Assembly: GCA_938075415.1 (NCBI GenBank)
Contig: CALJHC010000003.1
Coordinates: 372,001-436,000, forward strand
Source: an uncultured Rubripirellula sp.
GTDB taxonomy: Bacteria; Planctomycetota; Planctomycetia; Pirellulales; Pirellulaceae
DNA: 64,000 nt
Reading direction: 5' to 3'
Shown: positions 48,378 through 57,351 of the stretch, piece after piece
Position numbering within the stretch: position 1 is the stretch's first letter
Layout: the number at the start of each line of letters is the position of its first letter
Notes under the pieces: model-generated
Database searches by the model: none
The model's input: only the letters and a program-made list of their open reading frames with translations
Told to the model about the DNA's origin: nothing
Translations under genes and position numbers: made by a program

Positions 48378-50075
48378 TCACTGATCCGTCAGCCAACGAA
48401 CCTGGAATGGATGCAATTGAACTTCCTCTCCACCGTAGATCCTCTCCTCAGCTAATTCATCGAAGCAAACGCCGTGCCCCACCTGTTGATGCGAAATTGA
48501 TTTTGGCTCATTGCTCAGGTTAGCAATAACTGTCAAGGGTTCTCCGGTGTCCGCGGTCCTCCTGAATCCGATGATTCCATCGGTTGGCAAGTCCAGTACT
48601 TCCTGAGAAGCGTTGGGATGGAAAGCCTTCTGGTTGCGTCGAACCGCAAGCAGACGTCGGTATCCATCAAAGACGCGACGCTGAATCCCCTCTGGTCTCG
48701 CCAAAGCAGACTCCAATTCAGAACGCTGGTACTTATGGCGATTAATTCTGCGATTCTGGCCGGAAACTTCGACACCGACCTGGTCGTTGGGACTTCCCAC
48801 CAAACTATGAAAGTAAACTGCGGGAACACCCTGCATGGACATCATCAATGCTTGCGTCGCCAGAAATCGCCTAGCATGCTCAGCTGCTGATTGTGATCCA
48901 GCACCCGACACGGCGCTAAGATAGGTCAAGTTCAATTCATAAGGCTTGTCAGTACCCTCGGCCGTGCGACGCGTGCTCACACGGCCCCCCCGATCCTCCA
49001 CGGCACGAACCAGTTGTGCGAGTCGCTCATCTGGCACAATCCCTTCCAAGGGACGCACTCCAACGCCATCGTGTGACGCAGTGAAATTAAAAAAGGTTGC
49101 TTCCGAGGAGGGAGGTGACAAACCAGCAAGCCAATCTTGCAGCACCGAGGTATCACCACTGTGAATCGCATCAAGCATCAGTGGCGGTAAGCTGAACTGG
49201 TAAACCATATGTGCTTCATCCGATCCATTCCCGAAATAGCTGAGGTTCTCTTGATGCGGCACATTTGTTTCTGTCAGAACGATGGTTCCCGGAACAACCA
49301 AGTCAAGCAGTCGTCGCATTAACTTGACCGCTGCGTGGGTCTCTGGAAGATGCAGGCAATTAGTCCCCACTTCTTTCCATAAAAAAGCAATGGCATCAAG
49401 CCGTATGATTCTCGCACCGCGCCGAGCATACTCAACAAGCACCTCCAACATCCGAAGCATTACTCGAGGATTGGAATAGTTGAGGTCCACTTGATCGTCG
49501 CTAAAGGTTGTCCAAATATGCCGATCACCTGAGGACGATGGAAACTTTGTGAGAAGTGGCAAGCTTCGTGGTCGCACAACCTTTGAAAGATCAGCACTTG
49601 GATCCTGATCGATAAAAAAGTTCTCATATGCTTCCTCACCTGCAAGATACTTCTGAAACCATTCGTGCTTCTGTGAGGCGTGATTGAGCACCAAATCAAA
49701 CATTAAATCAAAAGATTCACCCAGCGATGCGATATCCCCCCATGATCCCGATGCAGCATCGACCTTGAGATAATCAACAACAGAAAAGCCATCATCACTT
49801 GTGTAAGGACAAAAAGGCAGCAAGTGCACGCAAGACAAGTAATCTTGCATTCGATGGTCCAGAAGAAACCGCCGCTGTGCCTCTAAAGCGGTACCCACAT
49901 TGTCTTGAACCTGATCCGCATACGTAATCAGCACAACATCTTTTTCATCCCAGAGATCTCTCTTTCTCTGAGAATCTGTCGAGGGTGATTCAAGCAAACA
50001 TTGAATCCCCCTAATAAGCTCCTCCGGCAATCCTCCATAGAGTTGCCTGATCAAAACCTCAATTTGTGAATCCAT
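48378..50075 (-). CDS. GH13_18 sugar phosphorylase (glucosylglycerate/sucrose phosphorylase type)
   Basis: 565 residues of the alpha-amylase superfamily. The nucleophile is Asp227 in IIRLDAIAFLWKE, the acid/base is Glu269 in VLTETNVPH, and a transition-state Asp lies in NFTASHDGVGVRP. HLLPFCPYTSDDGFSVVDY is the GH13_18 opening. Enzymes of this subfamily reversibly phosphorolyse sucrose, glucosylglycerate or related alpha-glucosides to glucose 1-phosphate. The FLWKE form looks closer to glucosylglycerate phosphorylases than to classical sucrose phosphorylase (from memory). ATG at 50075 has GGAG 7 nt upstream; the ATG two codons earlier sits too close to it. It is the last gene of the minus-strand sugar cluster. 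Confidence 0.8.
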   Translation of the reverse strand: MDSQIEVLIRQLYGGLPEELIRGIQCLLESPSTDSQRKRDLWDEKDVVLITYADQVQDNVGTALEAQRRFLLDHRMQDYLSCVHLLPFCPYTSDDGFSVVDYLKVDAASGSWGDIASLGESFDLMFDLVLNHASQKHEWFQKYLAGEEAYENFFIDQDPSADLSKVVRPRSLPLLTKFPSSSGDRHIWTTFSDDQVDLNYSNPRVMLRMLEVLVEYARRGARIIRLDAIAFLWKEVGTNCLHLPETHAAVKLMRRLLDLVVPGTIVLTETNVPHQENLSYFGNGSDEAHMVYQFSLPPLMLDAIHSGDTSVLQDWLAGLSPPSSEATFFNFTASHDGVGVRPLEGIVPDERLAQLVRAVEDRGGRVSTRRTAEGTDKPYELNLTYLSAVSGAGSQSAAEHARRFLATQALMMSMQGVPAVYFHSLVGSPNDQVGVEVSGQNRRINRHKYQRSELESALARPEGIQRRVFDGYRRLLAVRRNQKAFHPNASQEVLDLPTDGIIGFRRTADTGEPLTVIANLSNEPKSISHQQVGHGVCFDELAEERIYGGEEVQLHPFQVRWLTDQ

Positions 50076-50220
50076 TGCCATGCTCCGAGCATCTCCATGT
50101 AACAGAAAACCGACCCGCTTGATTACCTACAACTATTCAATCTTGTTGGAGCGGTCCTCAATGCCCAGCAGCAAAGCATCAGCAGATCAAGAGACCCAAT
50201 AACGTCCACCCATTCCTGAA

Positions 50221-51486
50221 TCAAAGTTGATCTTGGCCTGTAAAGTTGGTCACTAACGCCCGCAGTTTACGCCTAAGCACGCTGTAACTGAAAAATGATT
50301 TTCCAAGCTCATAATTGAAGTCGACCATTTCTTGACGGTACTTACGATCATCAATGATTCGCTGCACCTTGGCGACGACATCTTTTGTTAGATAGCCATC
50401 CATTGCGATCACCTTCGCACCCTTAGGCTCGATATCAGCAACAAAGATTGAATATCGATTGACCAAGACCGGTTTGCGATAATAAAAGGCCTCGAGCAAC
50501 GCGTTGCCAAATCCCTCGTAGATACTGGGATAAGTAATAAAGTCAGCTTGAGAATACGCATCCGCGAGGGTGTAAACTCTCTTGCCTTCCTTGGTCAAAC
50601 GTCGCTTGTCATCCACATGAGAATCACACAGGATCAAATCAACGCCCTGCGATTCCGCCAGCTCTCTTAAGGCGACCAGGTACTCATCACCCTCATCACC
50701 ACTGGCGTGCGAGATCACCAACTTACAACGATCGTCTCTCAACGCAGCAACCAAAGAAATTGCATGTTCGATCCCTTTCCGGGGCACAACACGCGTGGGT
50801 TGCAAAAACAGGATATCGTCGTCACTAAGTCCAATATCTGCCCGGAATTTCTGAGCGTAGCTGTCAGGTGGATCCGGCTCTGTCTCGAAGTCTAAAACAT
50901 TTGGGACCAAAATCGATGAAACACCTCGCCGATGGGCTAGGTCTTCTTGTGCGAAAGAATTAATCGTAACGTTCTGAATCTGCGGTAAAGCCGGGGGAAA
51001 CGACATCCAAAGCAAGTCCGTCACGGCCGATACGCTAAAACGATCGCGTTCCCAATAGAAATCATGATGATGGGCAATCGTGGGAAACCCCGTTTCTGCA
51101 ATGAAATGTGTCAACGCGACGCCAAGCGGCAGATTCATGGGAATGCATAACGCATTCTGCACCACGAGCAGGTCCAAATCAAAACGTCTCGTGAATTCAT
51201 AAAGTGTTCCCTTCAGGTAATCAGCTAACGCGTAGATGCGTTGGGTCACATCCGGCGTCCGCGTTCGAGTCCCAAAAGCATGGCGATTAATCCACGCAAT
51301 ATCTGGGTGCCCAAAGTACGCGTGGGGGACAACCATCGAGGTTGATTCATCCCGGTCACTCAATCCGGAATACCAATGACTCACATGTCGATGATCCCAA
51401 AGAACCTGCGCCCATTTGGCGCTCTCTAGCGATACACCATCCGTACCCGAAAATCGAGTCCCAACAAATCCAATCTGGACGCCCAT
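50221..51486 (-). CDS. GT4-family glycosyltransferase, possibly mannosylglucosylglycerate-type
   Basis: 421 residues of the GT-B fold. The N-terminal domain starts [22 protein letters not shown]. The sugar-nucleotide domain has [19 protein letters not shown] and the E-x7-E motif in [20 protein letters not shown]. The [12 protein letters not shown] region is characteristic of retaining transferases in compatible-solute clusters. Planctomycetes such as Rhodopirellula baltica are known to make mannosylglucosylglycerate. The phosphorylase downstream makes a glucosylglycerate-linked role plausible, but the donor and acceptor are unproven. The HAD gene lies 206 bp upstream. Confidence 0.75.
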   Translation of the reverse strand: MGVQIGFVGTRFSGTDGVSLESAKWAQVLWDHRHVSHWYSGLSDRDESTSMVVPHAYFGHPDIAWINRHAFGTRTRTPDVTQRIYALADYLKGTLYEFTRRFDLDLLVVQNALCIPMNLPLGVALTHFIAETGFPTIAHHHDFYWERDRFSVSAVTDLLWMSFPPALPQIQNVTINSFAQEDLAHRRGVSSILVPNVLDFETEPDPPDSYAQKFRADIGLSDDDILFLQPTRVVPRKGIEHAISLVAALRDDRCKLVISHASGDEGDEYLVALRELAESQGVDLILCDSHVDDKRRLTKEGKRVYTLADAYSQADFITYPSIYEGFGNALLEAFYYRKPVLVNRYSIFVADIEPKGAKVIAMDGYLTKDVVAKVQRIIDDRKYRQEMVDFNYELGKSFFSYSVLRRKLRALVTNFTGQDQL

Positions 51487-51566
51487 ACGATGCCAAAATC
51501 CTCAATGCAATGAATCACTTGATGGCTTGATTACCGTCGCACTTTGATACGAGCCAGAGACACAAC

Positions 51567-51641
51567 CCCGAACCGTGGAGTCAATTCCATGCCCGAACCG
51601 TGGAGGCTATTCAATGCCCGAACCGTGGAGGCTATTCAATG
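51567..51641. repeat. Three tandem copies of a 25-bp unit inside the sugar cluster
   Basis: Units start at 51567, 51592 and 51617, each beginning CCCGAACCGTGGAG. The second and third are identical; the first differs near its 3' half. They lie in the spacer between the HAD and GT4 genes. Confidence 0.9.
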
Positions 51642-51692
51642 GAAGACGAACTAACGTTTCGACTCATTCATAGAACGCCGACCAAGTCACGA

Positions 51693-52604
51693 CTACTGGA
51701 GTTTAAGACAATCTAGCAACTGAGTGAGAGATGTCAGCACAAGATCTGGCTGAAGCCCCCTACATCGCAGGTCGTCACCACGGGGTCGAAGGCTGCGTTC
51801 ATCACCAGCAAACCATGCTGTCTTCATCCCGACCTGCGATGCGGACCATACATCGTTGAGCATGTCATTTCCGACATAAAGAGCCTCTTGGGGAAGAATG
51901 CCCCTTCTTTGCAGATTTTGTAGCAAAGCTTGGAAAAGTCGATCACCGGGTTTTGAATGCCGATAACGATTAGAAAAGAAGCACAGATCGTGGCGAAATC
52001 CTGACCCCTCAAATTTTTTTAAAATCAGTAAATCCTGCACCAAAAGAGGCGTGAAAACTTGCGCGTTGCTGACAACTCCCAAGTCAAAGCCCCTTGATCC
52101 AAGTCGCTCCAGCACCTCTTCCGCACCTGGCATTGGCCAAGTGGGATTCGCCATCGACTCATAAGTGGCGGCCAGGCAAACCACCTGTTCGATGCACTGT
52201 TCTGCACGAGGCAAGCCATGATTCGCCAGAACGTTCTGCCAAACTGAGACAATATCAACTTCCGGGCTGGGGCAATCGTCTCCAATCCGTGACGCGTTCA
52301 TCTTTGAAATCGTGCTTTTCAGTGTTTGGTCGGTCGGTAGGGATTCGAGCTGGTCAGCAAGGCCAGCTTCTGAAACGACACGACCCATCAACGATGAATG
52401 GTCATTGGAATCCGCAGATCCAATATCTCCACTTCCGCTGACAACTAATGTTCCATAGACGTCAAAGACCACTGCTCGCACATCCGTAAGCTGACAATGC
52501 TTGGGTTGCACAAATGTCTTGATGGGCGCGAGAGCAGAGCGATGATGCAGGATAGAATTCATCCAAGCGTTCGATTTCAACTGATTTCCTCTTCGGTCCG
52601 ACAT
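51693..52604 (-). CDS. HAD-superfamily hydrolase
   Basis: 303 residues. Motif I is VVFDVYGTLV (nucleophile Asp with the second Asp replaced by Tyr, as in several HAD phosphatases). Motif II is GVVSNAQ. A motif III Lys lies in RHSKPGDRLF, and motif IV is YVGNDMLNDVWSASQVGMKTAWF. It probably removes phosphate from a small metabolite, perhaps a phosphorylated glycoside made by the flanking glycosyltransferases (inference). The first 35 residues are poorly conserved-looking. The ATG at 52604 gives a 28-bp overlap with the upstream glycosyltransferase gene; Met at 52562 is an alternative. Confidence 0.75.
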   Translation of the reverse strand: MSDRRGNQLKSNAWMNSILHHRSALAPIKTFVQPKHCQLTDVRAVVFDVYGTLVVSGSGDIGSADSNDHSSLMGRVVSEAGLADQLESLPTDQTLKSTISKMNASRIGDDCPSPEVDIVSVWQNVLANHGLPRAEQCIEQVVCLAATYESMANPTWPMPGAEEVLERLGSRGFDLGVVSNAQVFTPLLVQDLLILKKFEGSGFRHDLCFFSNRYRHSKPGDRLFQALLQNLQRRGILPQEALYVGNDMLNDVWSASQVGMKTAWFAGDERSLRPRGDDLRCRGLQPDLVLTSLTQLLDCLKLQ

Positions 52605-54136
52605 GGAAAAAATGATTGCCGTTTGAGCACAAGTTTAAATGCTTCACCGGACGCCGATGGATGGGTGACCGAATCATCAAGACTCGACGCCAACAATAAT
52701 TTGTATCGCTTGACCAAACGTTGCCGCATGGCATCAATTCCATAGCATTCACTTATCAGATCCGAATTCTTCTCAACCACCGATGGATCAATTGGCTCAT
52801 GCAGGTATCCAATCAAGTCAGCGGATGCGTTCCGAAGGTTCTTTCGAAATCCATTATCCGAGTGATACTTCTCCAGAACTTGAACCTGCCTTTGCGGGCA
52901 CAGCAGAGCAAAATCAATTGCATCGGTACCCTCGTCACCAAATGCTTCAATCTTGGGTCGAAACACATCTGGCAACTTGGCCCAGGCTTGGTGTGCCGAC
53001 GCACTCCATTCTCTTCTGCATTCAGATAACCAACCACTGTTACCTGGAATCATGATTGCGTCATAAAAGCGCCTCAAGTCAATCCCCGATTGTTCAAAGT
53101 CCGGAACAACGTTTTGCAATCGGCGGGCGATTACCTCCCGCCCCAATAACCAGGGTTCCAGGAAAGCCATCCCAAAACCCTCTGCGACACTCGTCGAAAG
53201 GATGAGATCAGAAGCGCACATATTTTGACGGAATGATACATCAGGATGTTTTCCAGTATCAAAAATCAGACGTGGTGCGAGGTCTCTGGCAATCTTTTTC
53301 CAACGGCTATACGATTGGGCTTCGACTGATGTCGTCGGGGAAAGCGTGAGTCCGCTATATCGACTCTCTGGATTTAACTCGCTTAATAAAAGGTATTCAC
53401 CCAAGTTTTTTCGTCGTATACCGCGAACAGGATACAAACACCATCTGGCATGGTCTGGCAGATGGAAACAACGTCGGAGATGACTCAAATCACTCGATGG
53501 ATTACTTTCGGAATGAAACGAAGCAGGTGGCTTGAAAACATTATTAGGCAACACACCCACCCGATCCCCAGGTATACCCAAATTACATAAAACACTTGCA
53601 TCAGTATGAGTCAGCGTTGCATAGTGAATCGTTTCTGCAACAGGGTAGAGGTACTGATCCAGCGTCGCTCTATCTCGAGCACCTGAGCCGTCAATCAATC
53701 TCGCATAGTTATCCGGTCGGTAATCCTCAGCAAAATCATGGATTTGCAACAGGCTTCGCCAACCGGCCAATGCAAGTTGACGAACAACAACCGGCAATGC
53801 AGTATTCTTACCCAAAGAATGGTTGTGCCAATGCAAAACGGTGTCGTTCTGAGCAAAACCATGTCTCTGCAGAACCAGCTTCAAACGCTGAAGGATTTCT
53901 TTCGCACGTCGCTGATTTTTAGAAAAATCGTATCGCTCGCTGTCATAGTCGAACCCTTCGATGCGGGCATGTTGCACGCAATCAGGCAATTCCGGAGGCA
54001 GTCCAGAAGCTCGATTACCTGAAATCAATAAGATACGATGACTCGCCTCACCATCAAGCAAACTACTGAGGTGGTTACAGACAACCTGCGTCACCCCACC
54101 TCGCTCAAAATGGCAATGCAGATAGACAACATCCAA
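52577..54136 (-). CDS. Glycosyltransferase, GT4-like, of a divergent group
   Basis: About 519 residues. The N-terminal domain opens DVVYLHCHFERGGVTQVV (glycine-rich acceptor loop). The C-terminal domain holds SVAEGFGMAFLEPWLLGREVIARRL, equivalent to the E-x7-E donor site of GT-B enzymes. The final ~100 residues (YHSDNGFRKNLRNASADLIGYLHEPIDP) are not standard. No ATG exists at the front. A TTG at 54136 with AAAGGAAAAGA upstream gives the most natural N-terminus; an in-frame TTG at 54202 is the other option. It is first gene of the cluster, overlapping the HAD gene by 28 bp. Confidence 0.7.
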   Translation of the reverse strand: MDVVYLHCHFERGGVTQVVCNHLSSLLDGEASHRILLISGNRASGLPPELPDCVQHARIEGFDYDSERYDFSKNQRRAKEILQRLKLVLQRHGFAQNDTVLHWHNHSLGKNTALPVVVRQLALAGWRSLLQIHDFAEDYRPDNYARLIDGSGARDRATLDQYLYPVAETIHYATLTHTDASVLCNLGIPGDRVGVLPNNVFKPPASFHSESNPSSDLSHLRRCFHLPDHARWCLYPVRGIRRKNLGEYLLLSELNPESRYSGLTLSPTTSVEAQSYSRWKKIARDLAPRLIFDTGKHPDVSFRQNMCASDLILSTSVAEGFGMAFLEPWLLGREVIARRLQNVVPDFEQSGIDLRRFYDAIMIPGNSGWLSECRREWSASAHQAWAKLPDVFRPKIEAFGDEGTDAIDFALLCPQRQVQVLEKYHSDNGFRKNLRNASADLIGYLHEPIDPSVVEKNSDLISECYGIDAMRQRLVKRYKLLLASSLDDSVTHPSASGEAFKLVLKRQSFFPCRTEEEIS

Positions 54137-54949
54137 AACGAATCTTTTCCTTTCCCCAAGGCAACCGTTTTCCGAAAAACAATTACATTGCGGTATTAGC
54201 AACCTTTTTTAAAATAGAGCTGAAACCTCGAGAAACAAAGCACGATCATCGCTGCACACCATTTCTAACCCGCGACATCCTAGCGGCGCGACCGAGTCAC
54301 CAAAAAGGCCAAAGCAAGGCCAGTCATCAATTCACCCCAAAATCGTTTCACGATCCCGACAAACCAATACAAACTCTCAATTTGTGACAGAGGGAAATTA
54401 AAAATCCCGGCCCAGGTTAATCTCGCACCTCAGATCCAAACAGTTCTTGAACGACTCACCCTAGAATCCATCAGTCATTGATCCCTTTCTTGAAGGGATC
54501 ATGAATCACTTGACAGTGGCGAGGCACTCAACAAGGGGTTGCAATGCAGGATAATGCTTTAGTCGAGGCGGATTCAGTCCAACACTGGAACCCGAACCGA
54601 AAACAAAAAAAACCTCTTCGCGTTTGCGATTTTTCGACAGATGACCCATTTTGCAAACGATACCAACAGTTCAAAGCATGAAATACAAATCGCCAAAATA
54701 AGATCGTCGAAGTCATCGTCTTCGAAATCGACGTTTTCGATGGCTCGGCGATTATGTTTAGGTGGTTGTGGACCGCAGCAACCGGAGCACAGAAAACATG
54801 CCTTGAAGAGCGAGAATGATTGAAAGAAAGTCAAGTTTCACCCCTCTGAACAATCCAGATTCTCGAATGCACCCTTCCATGCTGAACTCGATGCTCACTC
54901 AGATTGCATCGATATCCCCTACAGTACCCAAGCCCCAGCACGACCAACG
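54137..54949. other. Large gap between divergent genes
   Basis: Over 800 bp without a credible gene. It contains one strong isolated hairpin (listed separately). Small frames near 54530-54830 include a Cys-rich one (CFLCSGCC) that I do not accept as a gene. Confidence 0.45.
54479..54501. terminator. Strong perfect hairpin in a gene-poor gap
   Basis: The 9-bp arms TGATCCCTT and AAGGGATCA enclose a 5-nt loop and can extend by TCA/TGA past one bulge. It is not at the end of any recognised gene. It could terminate a small RNA or an unrecognised transcript. Confidence 0.45.
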
Positions 54950-55645
54950 ATGAACTCGGACGATTTAATTTCTCGATGCCTTCAGTTAACCAACAACGAT
55001 GAGACTCAGCCCGTTACTCCTGAATCACTGATAGGTTTCTTCCAATGCTTCCGGCCCGATGGCAAAGCCATCGAGGAGATTTTTACTGAACTTGATCAGG
55101 GGAATGATTTGCTGGAGCGATTGGAAGAGCTTTACTACTCGGCAGGTGATGACCGACGCCCCAGCGGTGGAAGGGACGCATATTTTGTCGTTCGCCGACC
55201 CAAACCCATTGAACCGGCACAGACTGAACAACTGGGGCTAAGCTGGCTTAATGGTATTAGGCAGCTTGCTGTTAAGCTGGACCAAACGGAGATAGCCAAC
55301 TCCCTGAGGGAGTTTCCGGAAATCAGAATACTTGAGGGCCTACCACCCAAACACCCAAAGGCTGAATCCGAACAACCCAACCTTCTGCGGTCCATCCTTG
55401 CCGCGGGGGAGATGACCGCCACCATTTCTGCTGGGCCGGTCGCGGAGTCACTACGTCAAGCTTACTACTTCATCGCATGCGATCCGATGTTGCGAGATTA
55501 TCTGATGTGGCCTTTCTACCGTTCATCGACTCAACTGAATGATCCATTTGCGTCCTATTTTCAATTATGGCAACACGGGGTGAAATATCGAATCTTCGGA
55601 GAAACCCAGGTGGATTTTTACCTTCCGCGGCAACGCGCTGCCTGA
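54950..55645 (+). CDS. Conserved-looking protein of unknown function
   Basis: 231 residues, acidic and soluble, with no signal peptide. Features are a short helical N-terminus (DDLISRCLQLTNNDE), a proline-rich middle (RRPKPIEPAQ; LPPKHPKAESEQPN) and a hydrophobic, aromatic C-terminal part (YYFIACDPMLRDYLMWPFY, ASYFQLWQHGVKYRIFGETQVDFYLPR). Codon use and length suggest a real gene, but I do not recognise the family. It precedes the sulfatase gene by 27 bp to the first possible start, so they may be co-transcribed. Confidence 0.6.
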   Translation: MNSDDLISRCLQLTNNDETQPVTPESLIGFFQCFRPDGKAIEEIFTELDQGNDLLERLEELYYSAGDDRRPSGGRDAYFVVRRPKPIEPAQTEQLGLSWLNGIRQLAVKLDQTEIANSLREFPEIRILEGLPPKHPKAESEQPNLLRSILAAGEMTATISAGPVAESLRQAYYFIACDPMLRDYLMWPFYRSSTQLNDPFASYFQLWQHGVKYRIFGETQVDFYLPRQRAA

Positions 55646-55672
55646 TCTCGGCTAAAATCTGGCGATTCAAAG

Positions 55673-57136
55673 ATGTTCCTCTCCGAGAAAATGATAGTGA
55701 TGAAAATTAACGGGATTCAACTGCTAGCGATTACCTTGACATTCGGTTTGTTTTTGGATGGATCACTCGAAGCAAAGGAATCAAAACCAGAGCAACCGAA
55801 CATTGTCTTCATCTTCGCTGATGACCAATGCTTTAACACCATCAATGCTCTTGGCGGCCACGAGATCGCAACACCTAATCTTGATGCTCTTGCAAAACGG
55901 GGAACAACGTTTACGCATGCATTCAACATGGGTTCATGGAGCGGTGCAGTTTGTGTTGCAAGCCGAACCATGCTGAATTCAGGGCGGTTTGTCTGGAACG
56001 CCAATGCAATTCACGGTCAAAGCGAAAAAGAACGAAGTGAGGGACGCTGGTGGAGCGAACACCTGAAATCTGCCGGATACCGAACCTACATGACGGGCAA
56101 ATGGCATTGCCGAGCAAACGCAGAGAAAGCGTTTGACGTGGCTCGTGACATACGCCCCGGAATGCCCAAAGCGGTGGAACTCGGATATAACCGACCGAAC
56201 GCTGATGGGAGTGATCCATGGTCGCCCTTCGATCCAAAGTTCGGTGGCTTTTGGGAAGGCGGCACGCACTGGAGCGAAGTTGTTGCCAACCATGCAGAGG
56301 ATTTCCTTGGGCAAGCAGCAACGGAGGAATCACCTTTCTTCATGTATCTAGCCTTCAACGCACCGCATGACCCGCGTCAGGCTCCAAAGTCATACGTCGA
56401 CCAATATCCAGCTAACAAAATTGCTGTTCCCAAAAACTTCCAACCTCTCTACCCATTTGCCGAAGCAATCGGGTGCGGACAGGGTCTCCGTGATGAACGA
56501 CTCGCTCCGTTTCCCCGGACAACTCATGCAGTCCAAGTTCATCGAGGCGAGTATTACGCATTGATCACTCACATGGATGCCCAAATTGGGCGAATCCTTC
56601 GCGCTGTGGAACAATCAGGCAAAGCTGACAACACTTGGATTTTCTTCACAGCCGACCATGGCTTAGCCGTTGGACAGCATGGCCTATTTGGTAAACAGAA
56701 CATGTATGAACACAGTGTTCGCGTGCCCTTCATCGTTAATGGCCCCGGGGTCGCTGCTGGAAAATCGATTTCAGAACCGATCTATTTACAAGACATCATG
56801 CCGACCTCTTTGGAACTGGCAAATTGTGAGAAACCGGAGCATGTTGAATTCAATAGCTTGCTGCCACTTCTCGCTGGACAAAAGAGCCCGTACGAATCGA
56901 TCTATGGCTGTTACCTTGATAAACAGCGGAGCATACGAACGCGGACTCACAAATTGATCGTTTACCCCGGGGCACCTCAAGTTCGCCTGTACAACCTTGA
57001 GAAAGACCCGTTGGAAATGAAAGATCTTGCCCAAGACGCTTCCAATCGACCACTGGTACGAAAACTCTTCGATCAGCTTGTCGCTATCCAATCTGAAATG
57101 CACGATGACCTCGACCTCAGCATGCTTCGGCCATAA
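55673..57136 (+). CDS. Secreted sulfatase
   Basis: 487 residues. A signal peptide (INGIQLLAITLTFGLFLDGSLEA) precedes the type I sulfatase fold. The metal site opens NIVFIFADDQCF. The formylglycine motif is CVASR (Cys94 from the first Met), a CxAxR variant of CxPxR. TGKWHC, HMDAQIGRIL and FTADHGLAVGQHGLFGKQ are further active-site segments. It hydrolyses sulfate esters, presumably of marine polysaccharides, after activation by a formylglycine-generating enzyme not seen here. The true start may be Met7 or Met10, which give a cleaner signal peptide. Confidence 0.9.
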   Translation: MFLSEKMIVMKINGIQLLAITLTFGLFLDGSLEAKESKPEQPNIVFIFADDQCFNTINALGGHEIATPNLDALAKRGTTFTHAFNMGSWSGAVCVASRTMLNSGRFVWNANAIHGQSEKERSEGRWWSEHLKSAGYRTYMTGKWHCRANAEKAFDVARDIRPGMPKAVELGYNRPNADGSDPWSPFDPKFGGFWEGGTHWSEVVANHAEDFLGQAATEESPFFMYLAFNAPHDPRQAPKSYVDQYPANKIAVPKNFQPLYPFAEAIGCGQGLRDERLAPFPRTTHAVQVHRGEYYALITHMDAQIGRILRAVEQSGKADNTWIFFTADHGLAVGQHGLFGKQNMYEHSVRVPFIVNGPGVAAGKSISEPIYLQDIMPTSLELANCEKPEHVEFNSLLPLLAGQKSPYESIYGCYLDKQRSIRTRTHKLIVYPGAPQVRLYNLEKDPLEMKDLAQDASNRPLVRKLFDQLVAIQSEMHDDLDLSMLRP

Positions 57137-57141
57137 CGGAC

Positions 57142-57345
57142 TCATGCCGGCAACCACGAAATCATCAGATTGCTCGGTGGTGGCATGATCGATGGAATCG
57201 GCAATTGATTTTCATGTTCACCTGGAAAATCATCGATCGACTCGAATTCGATGACTTCATCGACATTCAACACGATTGAGATGTGTGAACAACGCCGGTC
57301 CCCTGCTGTTTCATTCACAAACAAAATTCTCGCCCGCCATCCCAT
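57142..57345 (-). CDS. Possible small hypothetical protein between sulfatase and alcohol dehydrogenase
   Basis: A 67-residue frame on the opposite strand (MGWRARILFVNETAGDRR..., then EVIEFESIDDFPGEHENQ) with acidic, protein-like composition. It fills the only spacer between the two flanking genes without overlapping their chosen boundaries. There is no clear ribosome-binding site and no recognised family. Confidence 0.3.
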   Translation of the reverse strand: MGWRARILFVNETAGDRRCSHISIVLNVDEVIEFESIDDFPGEHENQLPIPSIMPPPSNLMISWLPA

Positions 57346-57351
57346 ATCCAC

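Noticed and set aside
54574-54834. Cys-rich 86-codon minus-strand frame (CFLCSGCC)
   Set aside because: Tempting as a metal-binding peptide, but the frame mixes hydrophobic and random segments, and a comparable frame exists on the other strand. No start signal.
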